A DNA stretch of 64,000 nucleotides from Phytophthora quininea (lineage: Eukaryota; Oomycota; Peronosporomycetes; Peronosporales; Peronosporaceae). Below the pieces are notes generated by a model. That model was given only the letters and a program-made list of their open reading frames with translations, was not told the origin of the DNA and searched no databases. The position numbers and the translations under genes are program-made. The DNA is taken from assembly GCA_011947345.1 (NCBI GenBank), contig JAAVTG010000565.1:460429-524428 (forward strand). The letters are read 5' to 3'. Positions 12,762 through 23,472 of the stretch are shown here, piece by piece (the stretch's first letter is position 1; each line of letters begins with the position of its first letter).

Positions 12762-14204
12762 TTACTTGTCCGGGAAGTCCACCTTGTCGAAACCGAGAGG
12801 CGAGCGAGGATCGTTTGGAGGTGACAACTCGAGCGCGTATTCCTCGTCGATCAGTATCTGCACCTTCGTTCTGCGAACCAGACGCGTGTACCACGCCAGC
12901 AGCACGATGCTGAGACCGCAAAGCACAATGTTGATCCAGAAAACCGGTGCCAGGGTCGGGATGGCAGCGGGGATCAGTGGTAGCACAATACGGGAGACCG
13001 AGGCAGCAGATCCGAGCAGACCCATGAGCGTGCCTTGCGGACGACCTCCCAGCAGCTTAGAAAAGGCTGCCAGCACCACTGCCGTCGTAATGGGACATCC
13101 GACACTCCACACCAGGAGCTCGGCGACAGCAAGCTGCGGGAACGAGAGATCATGCTCAGGCACGAGAATCAATATCACATTTCCAGCAAGTAACACAGCA
13201 AAACCCAATTGCACCCAGTTCACGTCTCGGAGACTGTGACGGAAGAAATCAATCGAGAAGTATGACAGCAGTCCCAGCAGCCCCAAGTAGAACTGGAAAT
13301 TTGACGCGTCCACCACTGCACTCACACTCTCCGGATCGCTTCCAGTCGCTTGTATGAACAGCGGAATGTTGACAGTCTCGAAGACCGACAAGATGCCGCG
13401 TGCGTTAAAATTCAGGAAGATGAAGACCACAGCACCAATGTTGACAATTCTGTCGGGCATCGTAGTCGGATCACTCAACGTATTGCTGGTCGATCTATCG
13501 TAGGGAGGTTCAATAGGCCCGTCGTGCACCTTCACCGATTCGTCGTACACCGTCAGCATCCCGACGATCGTTAGCACGTTGAACACCACCAAGATCATGC
13601 CCGGCGACGTGTACTTGTTGAAGTGGATGCCAAACAGATACGAGTCCGTGGTGGCCACCAGACTGCCCAGTCCAGGCGTCAACGCGTAGCCGAGAAACAC
13701 GACCGTGGCCAGCATGGTCAGGTACGGCAGTCGCTGGTTGATAGTCGTGATGGACGCCACGTCCGCTCGACACACGCTGCGGTTGCCAGCGCCAAAGCCC
13801 ACAATGAACCGACTGCCCGCCAGCGCCAACAAACTTCCCGTCACGTGGGCGTCCGCCATCACGTAGATGATGTTGCCCACGAGACAGATTCCCGACGACA
13901 CCAAGTAGACGGACCGGAACGAGTAGTGGTCGCACATCCAGCCGAAGACGGTGGATGAGATGAGTCTCCCCACGGAGAAGAGCGAGGTGAGCATGCCCAT
14001 GAAGGCCAGATCGCCACCCAGCGACTTGGTGTAGAGGAAGAGCGTGGCCAGCACCACGCCGCGCGACGACTCGGCCGCGAACTCGACGAAGTTGATCATG
14101 ACCATGTTGGTGTACCATTGCGTCGTCCGCCGGTGCGTGGCAGAGCTGGCCTCAATGGTGCCGTAGTTGCCGCCGGAGAGCAAGGGGTCGCTCGATTCTG
14201 TCAT
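12762..14204 (-). CDS. MFS transporter, cluster copy 2, intact
   Basis: A single-exon frame of 480 aa from MTESSDPLLSGGNYG to the ending SPPNDPRSPLGFDKVDFPDK, with no break. It has about 12 hydrophobic segments. The family motifs are QWYTNMVMINF at the first helix, SSRGVVLATLFLY, GWMCDHYSFRSVYL in the loop after helix 2, and GAGNRSVCRADVAS in helix 4, recalling MFSD8/CLN7-type solute transporters of endosome or vacuole membranes. A short acidic N-terminus precedes helix 1. The substrate cannot be inferred. This is the only copy in the cluster with an uninterrupted frame. Its body is nearly identical to copy 4, which lies inverted 3 kb away, but the first 35 residues are unrelated. A longer open frame running from this gene to 15011 is accidental. 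Confidence 0.85.
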   Translation of the reverse strand: MTESSDPLLSGGNYGTIEASSATHRRTTQWYTNMVMINFVEFAAESSRGVVLATLFLYTKSLGGDLAFMGMLTSLFSVGRLISSTVFGWMCDHYSFRSVYLVSSGICLVGNIIYVMADAHVTGSLLALAGSRFIVGFGAGNRSVCRADVASITTINQRLPYLTMLATVVFLGYALTPGLGSLVATTDSYLFGIHFNKYTSPGMILVVFNVLTIVGMLTVYDESVKVHDGPIEPPYDRSTSNTLSDPTTMPDRIVNIGAVVFIFLNFNARGILSVFETVNIPLFIQATGSDPESVSAVVDASNFQFYLGLLGLLSYFSIDFFRHSLRDVNWVQLGFAVLLAGNVILILVPEHDLSFPQLAVAELLVWSVGCPITTAVVLAAFSKLLGGRPQGTLMGLLGSAASVSRIVLPLIPAAIPTLAPVFWINIVLCGLSIVLLAWYTRLVRRTKVQILIDEEYALELSPPNDPRSPLGFDKVDFPDK

Positions 14205-14320
14205 TATCCCCCACGACCTTTCTTGGTGTAAAGCGATACATAAAAGTATCCGAAAACCTTTTTGAAGACGAAGATGACGTGAGAATTTAGAGTACATAAT
14301 GTGAAGGCCTATCGAGTCTC

Positions 14321-15793
14321 TTACTCGTCGTCGTTGAAATCCGCCGCGTCGGATCCCAGCGGAGAGCGAGGGTCGTTCGGTGGCGAGATGACCCGGTACG
14401 CGTTCTCCACATCCGCCAGCAGCGCCATCTTGGTGCGGTGGATCAGGCCTGTGTACCACCACAGCAGCACGATACTCACCACGCATAGCACAATGTTGAT
14501 CCAGAACATGGGCACCAGCGTCGGGAGCAGCGCAGGCACCAACGGCAGAACCGTGCGCGAGATGGACGCCGTCGAGCCGAGCAGACCCATAAGCGTGCCC
14601 TGTGGCCGACCGCCCAGCAGCTTGAGAAGGCCGCCAACACCACGGTGGTGGAAATGGGGCAGCCGATACTCCACACCATGAGCTCGGCCAGCGACAACTG
14701 GATGAAGTTGAGGTCGTCCGGCACCATCGCCAGCAAAATGTTGCCCGCCAGCACCATCGCGCAGCCCAAGTGCACCCAGTTCTCGTCGCGGACGCTGTGT
14801 CGGAAGTACTCGATCGAAAAGTACGAGAGCAGTCCCAGCAGTCCCAGGTAGAACTGGAAGTTGGACGCGTCCACCACCGCCTTGATGCTGTCCGGGTCGG
14901 CGCCGGTCGCCTCGATGAATAGCGGCACGTTGATCGTCTCAAACACGGACAGGATGCCGCGCACGTTGAGGTTGATGATGATGAAGACCACCACACCGAT
15001 GTTAACGACACGGTCGGGCAGCAGAGTGTGGTTGCTGATGGTGTTGCACGGCGTGCCCTCTGGCAGGTTCTCCTCGGGGCCGTCGGTCACGGCGATGTCC
15101 TCGTCGTACACCGTGAGGATGCCGAAGATGGTAAGCACGTTCAGGATTACCAGGATCATGCCAGGAGACGTGAACTGGTTCAAATGCACGCCGAGGAAAT
15201 ACGAATCCATGTCGGCGACCAGACTGCCGAGACCGGGCGTCAACGCGTAGCCGAGGAACACGGTGGTGGTCAGGATGGTGAGGTATGGGAGTCGCTGGTT
15301 GAGGGTCGTAATATGGGCGACGTCGGCACGGCACACGCTGCGGTTACCGCCACCGATGCCCACGATGAAGCGACTCGCCGCGAGAGCAGTCAAGCTGCCG
15401 GTCACGTGCTCGTCGGCGATCACGTAGATGATGTTTCCCACCAGACAAATGAAGGTCGAGAAGAGATAGGTCGACCGGAACGAGTAGCGATCGCACATCC
15501 ATCCGAAGGCCGTCGACGAAATGAGCCGACCCACCGAGAAGAGCGCGTTGACGAGACCCAAGAAGGCCAAATCGCCACCCAGTGACGACGTGTACAGGAA
15601 CAGCGTCGGCAGCACCACACCACGCGACGACTCGGTGGCGAACTCGAGGAAGTTGATCATGAACACGTTGGTGTACCACTGACCGATACGGCGCTCGGAC
15701 GCGCTGCGACGACTTCAGCGGGGTGGTCTCCGACGTGTTGCTGGCCGTGCCGTACGACGTGCCGGTGTCGATGGTCAGCGCTGCGTTCACCAT
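14321..15793 (-). CDS. MFS transporter, cluster copy 3, two frame breaks
   Basis: Same family as copy 2. It starts MVNAALTIDTGTSYG at 15793 and ends SPLGSDAADFNDDE at 14321. The body from MFMINFLEFATESSRG (15666) to VVLAAFS is open, with GWMCDRYSFRS and GGGNRSVCRADVA. Two breaks exist. Near 15700 the frame moves by two missing bases or one extra base, before QWYTNV. At 14632-14633 one A of a triplet (minus strand) is missing relative to the other copies, where KLLGGRPQGTLMG should follow. The second break looks like a homopolymer error; the first does not, so the copy may be real but disabled at its N-terminus, or start at the internal Met. Its closest relative in N-terminal style and helix 1 (FLEFATESSRGVVLPT) is copy 1. 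It stands head to head with copy 4, with 2 kb between them. Confidence 0.72.
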
Positions 15794-17779
15794 TGTGGGC
15801 GAGCTTGGAGGAGGTAGCGGTGGCGGTGTGGGGGCGAAAGCGGAAATGAGCTGCAACTGCAGCTACGGCTCGCTAGGATCGGCTTGAGTTTAAACTTGCA
15901 AAGGCACAGCGCGGGGATTGTAGAGCGCGACGCACTTCACGAGCAGGCTGGAGCGGATTAGGTCCGGCTGGCACCTGTGTGAGGTATCTTGCGGCGGTTT
16001 AGGCGACCGGGGCCCTTTTCGTTCTCGACAGACTCACCATAATAATTCCAGGCTGGGCTGAAGTGGCAGAGCCAGCCGCGAGGATCGGCTTCGCTTGGAT
16101 CGCGTGTTGGGCGGGAGAGCGGCCCGATAACATTTGGCGTTTGGCGAAGATTGGCGTTAGAATTTGATTGGCATGCCGTCTAGCGCGAGGCTTTTACGTG
16201 TGAAACAGAGGATCTTTTGTCAAATGAGCCGAGGAATCTACCCGCCAACGTTTGGGGGAGCACTTTCAAATGCCAGCGGCCATGCGGTCTCCGGTTCGTT
16301 AGTTCACCGCATCAAATGGCTTGCAGCAATTTACGATAACGTGGCCGCTTCGTCCGCTATGGACTGGAAAATGAAGCTGGTACCGCAGTGTGTTGGTCGA
16401 CACCACCACCGTTGCACGGCATCGATACGGCGGCCCGATGGGCAGATCGCAGCTCAGTTTGCCGGGCTCGGCTGGGCAATCGGCAGTCCCCATGACTCCT
16501 GCTGTAGTGTTCATGTTGGCTGTTGTGTGGCGGCCAGTCGTAGCCATGGGAAGAACCAGCTGCAGTCGATCGCAGTTCAGCCCAGTGCGCTCGCTGCCGT
16601 CACCTTCCGTGAGGACGTCCTCATTGTAGCATTCTCGTCGGAGGAGACCAAGAACGCGCTCTTCACAGGAAACCCGCTTCGGGTGTCCTGAATCTAGCGG
16701 GCGGGCGCCGGCAACGACAAAGCTCGTTTTCAGTGCCCGCGTCAACCGTGCAGTTGAGTCCATCGTTTTGCGGGATGGACTGCCCCGCTTCATTGCGAGA
16801 TGGGAGCGCTGCGCGGAGCCTCTCCGGCCTCGATGGGCCTCGGCCCCGACGAAAGAACCTCATGCTGTGGCTGGTGTCCTCGAGCGGCGAGAGGCGATGG
16901 GGTGACGCGGTCGGTGTCGAAGGCAGATGTTGTGGCACAACAAATTTGGTGCACACCAGCTTTGCTGAGACCACAAAAGTATCTTCCCAGGTTGTTCATA
17001 TGGCAGAGTCTAGTTGGTGGCCGCGTCGTATCTCACGCTGGCAGCGATGCAGGCGTTTAGCACGATGGTGGCGGTGGCCTGCTTCGTGATGCCCGTTGCG
17101 GAGGTGGCGGGGAGTGCGCGAAGTGAGCTGAGCTGCCGACCTCTACCGCGACGGAAGCAACCGTGCATAGAGACTTTTTGAAGGGCACATGCATGCACGC
17201 GGCTGCGGGGAAGCCTTCACCGGAGCGCGTAGTGGCAATAGCACTGCCATCGCGCGCTGCAAGTGCACGTGACTCGTTGAAGGCCGGAACATGTGGCGGG
17301 AGGGGATGGTGAAGGCCGGAACATCGACCGAAGATGGGGACGCTTGACACGCTGAGGCGAAGATACTTTTTCGCCGGCCTGTCCAAAATGGAGGCTCCCC
17401 TTGAATTATTCGCGCAGCCTCGACTGCGCCCAGATGGCGCCGACAACAACGCGAGACTTCCTTCGACAGAAGAGATCTCGCCCGAGCGAGCGTCCTGCTC
17501 ACTGCCGTGCGAATCATGTCATGATGGCTTCGTTCAGCTGTGCCGGTAAAGTAGCATGAGGCCAACGACAATGCGACTGGCGCTTGAGGTCCACGGCGAC
17601 GTGGCACGGTCTCTGCTTGCCGGAGATTCGAGAGCAAGACGGGGCTCGTCTTTGCCTTCCGAGTGCGACCGGTAAGCTTCGAGCTTCCCTTCTGCAACAA
17701 CCGCCACCTCCGCGCGCCGCTCTGGGTCGATCTGGGCCACTTCCTCATTCGCCATTCTTCCCCGTCCAAGCGCTCCGAG
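15794..17779. other. Intergenic region between divergent transporter copies
   Basis: About 2 kb between the start codons of copies 3 and 4. Open frames such as 16164-16691 (+) and 17143-17769 (-) are present, but no frame shows a domain and opposing frames are equally open, as expected of GC-rich sequence. It may hold both promoters. No repeat or RNA gene was seen. Confidence 0.45.
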
Positions 17780-19227
17780 ATGACAGCACTGACAGTGGAT
17801 ACCGGGCCGTCCTACGGCACCCAGTCGACGCACGAGCCCAAGAACTTTGCCGTCAGCCCGCGTCGCCGACTCACTCAATGGTACACCAACATGGTCATGA
17901 TCAACTTCGTCGAGTTCGCGGCCGAGTCGTCGCGCGGCGTGGTGCTGGCCACGCTCTTCCTCTACACCAAGTCGCTCGGTGGCGATCTGGCCTTCATGGG
18001 CATGCTCACCTCGCTCTTCTCCGTGGGGAGACTCATCTCATCCACCGTCTTCGGCTGGATGTGCGACCACTACTCGTTCCGGTCCGTCTACTTGGTGTCG
18101 TCGGGAATCTGTCTCGTGGGCAACCTCATCTACGTGATGGCGGACGCCCACGTGACGGGAAGTTTGTTGGCGCTGGCGGGCAGTCGGTTCATTGTGGGCT
18201 TTGGCGCTGGCAACCGCAGCGTGTGTCGAGCGGACGTGGCGTCCATCACGACCATCAACCAGCGACTGCCGTACCTGACCATGCTGGCCACGGTCGTGTT
18301 TCTCGGCTACGCGTTGACGCCTGGACTGGGCAGTCTGGTGGCCACCACGGACTCGTATCTGTTTGGCATCCACTTCAACAAGTACACGTCGCCGGGCATG
18401 ATCTTGGTGGTGTTCAACCTGCTAACGATCGTCGGGATGCTGACGGTGTACGACGAATCGGTGAAGGTGCACGACGGACCTATTGAACCTCCGACGATAG
18501 ATCGACCAGCAATACGTTGAGTGATCCGACTACGATGCCCGACAGAATTGTCAACATTGGTGCTGTGGTCTTCATCTTCCTGAATTTTAACGCACGCGGC
18601 ATCTTGTCGGTCTTCGAGACTGTCAACATTCCGCTGTTCATACAAGCGACTGGAAGCGATCCGGAGAGTGTGAGTGCAGTGGTGGACGCGTCAAATTTCC
18701 AGTTCTACTTGGGGCTGCTGGGACTGCTGTCATACTTCTCGATTGATTTCTTCCGTCACAGTCTCCGAGACGTGAACTGGGTGCAATTGGGTTTTGTGTT
18801 GCTTGCTGGAAATGTGATATTGATTCTCGTGCCTGAGCATGATCTCTCGTTCCCGCAGCTTGCTGTCGCCGAGCTCCTGGTGTGGAGTGTCGGATGTCCC
18901 ATTACGACGGCAGTGGTGCTGGCAGCCTTTTCAAGCTGCTGGGAGGTCGTCCGCAAGGCACGCTCATGGGTCTGCTCGGATCTGCTGCCTCGGTCTCCCG
19001 TATTGTGCTACCACTGATCCCCGCTGCCATCCCGACCCTGGCACCGGTTTTCTGGATCAACATTGTGCTTTGCGGTCTCAGCATCGTGCTGCTGGCGTGG
19101 TACACGCGTCTGGTTCGCAAAACGAAGGTGCAGATACTGATCGACGAGGAATACGCGCTCGAGTTGTCACCTCCAAACGATCCTCGCTCGCCTCTCGGTC
19201 GACAAGGTGGACTTCCCGGACAAGTAA
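17780..19227 (+). pseudogene. MFS transporter, cluster copy 4, near-identical body to copy 2 but frameshifted
   Basis: Starts MTALTVDTGPSYGTQ at 17780. From QWYTNMVMINF (about 17876) to the stop it is almost base-for-base the same as copy 2, with only a few substitutions per kilobase. Relative to copy 2 it has a lost base plus a change near 18492 (ending the frame at 18520), an in-frame loss of one codon near 18797, a lost base near 18931 at the KLLGGRP motif, and two lost bases near 19197 just before VDFPDK. The longest piece is 247 residues up to DGPIEPP. Upstream and downstream flanks differ from copy 2, so similarity stops at the coding limits. Either the copy is recently dead or some of the indels are consensus errors. 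Four indels in 1.35 kb, two of them longer than one base, favour real decay. Confidence 0.72.
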
Positions 19228-19388
19228 TCACCAGCACTGCGATCAAGCGAGTCCTGCTTTTCCAGCGTTAGATATTTGGTTAGTATAACAACCAGCAGCG
19301 ACTTCATTGGTGGCGATTCCCCCGCCACGTGACAACACATAAATCAAACCAAGCATTGCATTCAGAGTTTATCCAGGTACAGTACTGT

Positions 19389-20821
19389 TCAACGACGGTC
19401 GGAAGCCGCGACTGCGCTGGGTGGGTATCCGCTTTCGGTGTCTGCGAGCAGATCCTTCGTCGTCGTGATCACGAGTTGGTTGTACCACAACAGCATTCCC
19501 ACGCTGAGGGCACACAGCGAAACGTTGATCCAGAACACCGGCGCCAGAGTGGAGATGGCCGCGGGTACTAACGGCAAGATAATGCGAGAGACGGAAGCAG
19601 CCGAGCCAAACAACCCCATGAGCGTGCCCTGTGGCCGTCCTCCCAATAGCTTTGAGAACGCTGCGACGCCAACCGCGGTCGTAATCGGACACCCGACACT
19701 CCACACCAACATCTCCGACACTGCAAGTAGCTCAACGGACAAGTCTACACCAGGAACAATCGCCAAAATCACGTTGCCTGCAAGTAGTGACGTGAAGCCA
19801 ACCTGCATCCAAGTCATGTCCGAGATCTTGTTGCGGAAGCGCTCGATAGCGAGATACGTCCAGACCAAGCAGACCCAAGTAGAATTGGAAGTTGGAGGCC
19901 TCGACCACAGCACCTACGCTGCTCGGGTCTTTGCCCGTGGCTTCTAGGAACAACGGAATGTTCACCGTCTCGAAGACCGACAGCATGCCTCGAGCATTGA
20001 AGTTCATAGAGATAAAGACTGTGGCGCCCATGTACACGACTCGATCGGGTAGAGTGATCAAGTCACGACGGGCATTCACCGTCTGCGCTGCTGGGGCGCT
20101 TTCTTGCGGACCGTCGCGAGCTTTCACCGATGTATCGTACGCTAGCAGCATGCCGACGATGGACATGACGTTAAGCACAACTAAGATGGCACCTGGAGAA
20201 GTGAACTGGTTCAACTGGACGCCGAAGATGGATGTATCGATGTCGGCGACGAGGCTACCCAGACCGGGGGTGAGCGCGTAGGCTAGAAACTCCACGGTGG
20301 AGAGAAGTGATGTACGGCAGTCGCTGGCTGATGGTTGTCATCGCCGCCACGTCGGCTCGACACACGCTGCGGTTGCCGGCGCCGAAGCCCACAATGAAGC
20401 GGCTTGCGGCTAACACGATCAAGCCTCCGGTCGCAAAGCTATCCGCCGCCAAGTATACGACGTTGCCTAGCAGGCAAATACTTGACGACAAGAGGTACAC
20501 CGACCGGAACGAGTATCGGTCGCACATCCAGCCGAAGAGCATCGACGAAATGAGTCGTCCGACCGAGAACAGCGACGTCAGCAGACCCATGTACGAGATG
20601 TTGCCGCCGAGCGACTTGGCGTACAGGAACAGCGTGGCCAGCACGACACCGCGCGATGCCTCTGCTGCGAACTCGACGAAGTTGATCATGGTCATGTTGA
20701 CATACCACTGCTTCTCTCGGGTCTGCTGCATCGGTGCGGCATGCTTGTCAGTCAACTCGATCGTGTCGTAGGACGAGAGCTTGTCGTCGTGTTTCAGTGG
20801 TATCGCGGTATCCTTCGCCAT
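19389..20821 (-). pseudogene. MFS transporter, cluster copy 5, two frame breaks and an altered C-terminus
   Basis: Starts MAKDTAIPLKHDDKLSSYD at 20821. The first half is open with QWYVNMTMINF, GWMCDRYSFRSVYLLSS and GAGNRSVCRADVAAM. A break near 20310 (RLPYI, where the frame resumes at FLAYALTPGLG) and another near 19855 (FYLGLLGL) both shift by the equivalent of two missing bases. The last part is open to a stop at 19389 but ends DTESGYPPSAVAASDRR instead of the SPPNDPRSPLGSDKVDF ending shared by the other copies. Sequence is the most diverged of the six. The gene is tail to tail with copy 4, only 161 bases apart. I think it is a decaying copy, but two consensus errors could also explain it. 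Confidence 0.68.
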
Positions 20822-21095
20822 CTTGCCTGCGCTTGAATGGGAAGAATGGAGAGTGGTTTGAAAGCCAACGCTTTCAAACCACAACGCTGATGTCTGGTAT
20901 CGAAACGGATAACGAATCTGTCCCCACCTTCCCATGAACACCAAGAAATGACCTTGAACTGCATCGCAGGTATCCGCGCGAAATTCCCAACGACTCGCTT
21001 GTACTAGTATTTCGTTTAGGTAATTCGTGCTCGATTCACCAGAGCAGGTCGGCAAGTCGCTTGACTATTTACACAAAGCTCTATCGGGATGAACC

Positions 21096-22552
21096 TTACT
21101 TGTCGTCAAAGTCCACCTTGTCGGATCCCAGCGGAGACCGCGGGTCGTTAGGCGGAGACACTACCCGGAAGGCGTTTTCAACGTCGGCCAGCATCGTCAG
21201 CTTGGTCCGGAATACCAGCCGGCTGTACCACCACAGCAGCGCCACACTGAGCGCACACAGCGTGATATTGATCATAAACACTGGCGTCAACGTCGGGATG
21301 GCAGCAGCGGCAAAATGATCCGCGAGATCGACCCGGCAGACCCGAGAAGCCCCATCAACGTGCCCTGAGGGCGTCCACCCAGCAACTTGGAGAAGGCCGC
21401 CACCACGACCGCAGTGGTGATCGGGCAGCCGATGCTCCACACCAACAGCTCTGCGAGCCCCAGACGACCAAACGATAGCGAGTCGGGCATGATCACGAGC
21501 AGCACGTTGCCCACCAGCAAGACCAAGAAGCCCAACTGCACCCAGTTGCCGTCCGACATGCTCTTGCGGAAATATTCGATGGAGAAGTACGAGATTAGCC
21601 CCAGCAGGCCTAAGTAGAACTGGAAGTTGGACGCGTCCACGACCGCCACGACGCTGTTGGGGTCGCTGCCCGTGACTTGCAGGAACAGCGGGATGTTGAC
21701 CGTCTCGAAGACCGATAAGATGCCGCGCGCACTGAAGTTGAGGAAGATGAAGACGATGGCGCCGATGTTGACGATGCGCTCGGGCATGGACGTCAAGTCA
21801 GACAGCGTGTTCTTGGTGGCCGCCGTCGTCGGGGACTCGAGCGGGCCATCATGGATGCCAATCGACGCGTCATACGTCGTGATCATCCCGATGATCGTCA
21901 GCGTGTTGAACAGCACGAGGATGACCCCGGGCGCCGTGAACTTGTTGAAGTGCATGCCGCAGAAGAAGACGTCGATGTCGGCCACCAGACTGCCCAGGCC
22001 AGGCGTCAACGCGTAGCCGAGAAACACGACTGTCGCCAGGATGGTGAGATATCGGAGGCGTTGGTTGATGGTCGTCATGGACGCCACGTTGGCTCGGCAC
22101 ACGCTGCGGTTGCCAGCGCCGAAGCCCACAATGAACCGACTAGCCGCCAGCACCGTCAGACTGTTGGCGACGTGGATGTCGGCCAGAAGGTAGATGAGGT
22201 TGCCCACGAGACAGATTCCCGACGACACCAAGTAGACGGACCGGAACGAGTAGCGGTCGCACATCCAGCCGAAGACGGTGGACGAGATGAGTCTCCCCAC
22301 GGAGAAGAGCGAGGTGAGCAGCCCCATGAAGGCCAGGTCGCCACCCAGCGACTTGTTGTAGAGGAAGAGCGTGGCCAGCACCACGCCGCGCGACGACTCG
22401 GCCGAGAACTCGACGAAGTTGATGAGCGCCATGTTGGTGTACCATTGCGTGAGGCGGCGGCGCGGACTGGGCATGAAGTCTCGTGGCGGGTTGTCAACTG
22501 CCACGGAGCCGTAGTTGGCGCTGCCGTTGTTGAGCTTGGGATGCTGCACCAT
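21096..22552 (-). CDS. MFS transporter, cluster copy 6, open except for a 7-base gap near the C-terminus
   Basis: Starts MVQHPKLNNGSANYG at 22552 and is open for 421 codons through QWYTNMALINF, GWMCDRYSFRSVYLVSS, GAGNRSVCRANVAS, FLNFSARGILSVFETVNI and KLLGGRPQGTLMGLLGS. Near 21315, just after SRIILPLL, about seven bases present in copy 2 are missing, so the frame ends early. The remaining 65 residues (PTLTPVFMINITLC to SPLGSDKVDFDDK, stop at 21096) lie in another frame. Losing the last helix or two could abolish transport, so the gene is either recently disabled or affected by a local assembly gap. It has the same N-terminal RRRLTQWYTNM block as copy 4. Confidence 0.75.
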
Positions 22553-23472
22553 GTTCGGGGCCTTGCGGTTATTCAGGCCTGACTGGACGGATACACTGAG
22601 CTGTGCGAGCCGGCGGAGATGCAGGAATGAGGCAGCGCAAGCTGCAGGCGGATGGTGATCAGAACCAGTAAAACGTCGCGACCATCATTCCACTGGTGGC
22701 ACGCGTGTCTATCGTCGAATCTTGCTTTTAGTCAAGTGCAGAGACCAAGTCGCAGTCTTTTCATTGATACTTTGGCGCTGGACTGGAGCAGCCACCACAG
22801 CAGCTTGGACTGCCCCAAATGGATTTTAGATGGCACGGCGGGATCGCTCACAGCAGCAATGCAACCGGCTTGCAAGGCGGACTCGTCCATTGCTCTGCAT
22901 GGGACATGGCAGTTCCGACTGGTGCAGAGCTCTGGCGGCAACTGGCAAGAAGAGGCGGTCTCCGTGGTGCTGGCAACGTTGGATGGTCGCATTCGAAACC
23001 CGCTGGGCTGCACGCCCCAATCTGGACCGAACAAGCGGTTCGCCTTCTCGGCGCAGTCGCGATTGGCACGCAGGGAAGGTGACGCGGTGGCACTTGGATG
23101 TGGGCGTTTCCGACGGTATTGTCACTGATCTTGCCGTCAACTGCTTGCTGTTCGCCTTGCTGCTTGGCGGCGTCCTTTGAAGGCAACATCCTAAAGTCCA
23201 TCTCCTTCAGAGAGTGCGTCACCGAGCCTCAGGCTCACGAAAGACTCCATGCAACAGCGGAACTTATTATAGCGACCACTTTGAAAGCGCTCCAGGAGTG
23301 TCCGGAGTGACGCCACACAACTTTATCGCCTGTAATAACTCAGTCATGAGCCTGTGGCAAAGGTTCGGAGGCTTTGCTGCTATTGTCACTCGCATCAGGT
23401 GTCTCTATTTCACAATGTCACTACACCCATCATGTCACTAAAGTTGCCTCCACACAAAAGTCTCCGACCAAC
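22553..23472 (+). other. Intergenic region with one weak coding candidate
   Basis: Between transporter copy 6 and the THO gene. A frame from the Met at 22859 to about 23090 reads smoothly (GTWQFRLVQSSGG, EEAVSVVLATLDGRIRNP). A different frame then ends with a hydrophobic tail (TDLAVNCLLFALLLGGVL) at 23180. It could be a small membrane-anchored protein with a frame break, but other frames are also open and I recognise no family. Nothing else is seen. Confidence 0.25.

Noticed and set aside
12762..15011. A single open frame of 749 codons
   Set aside because: It joins transporter copy 2 in frame with an out-of-frame reading of copy 3; the transporter starts at 14204.
17584..18486. 300-codon frame overlapping transporter copy 4
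   Set aside because: Arg/His-rich off-frame shadow of the transporter; a matching shadow appears in the other copies.
21851..22582. 243-codon frame on the strand opposite transporter copy 6
   Set aside because: Antisense shadow caused by GC-rich codons; it lacks any motif and recurs opposite copies 2 and 3.
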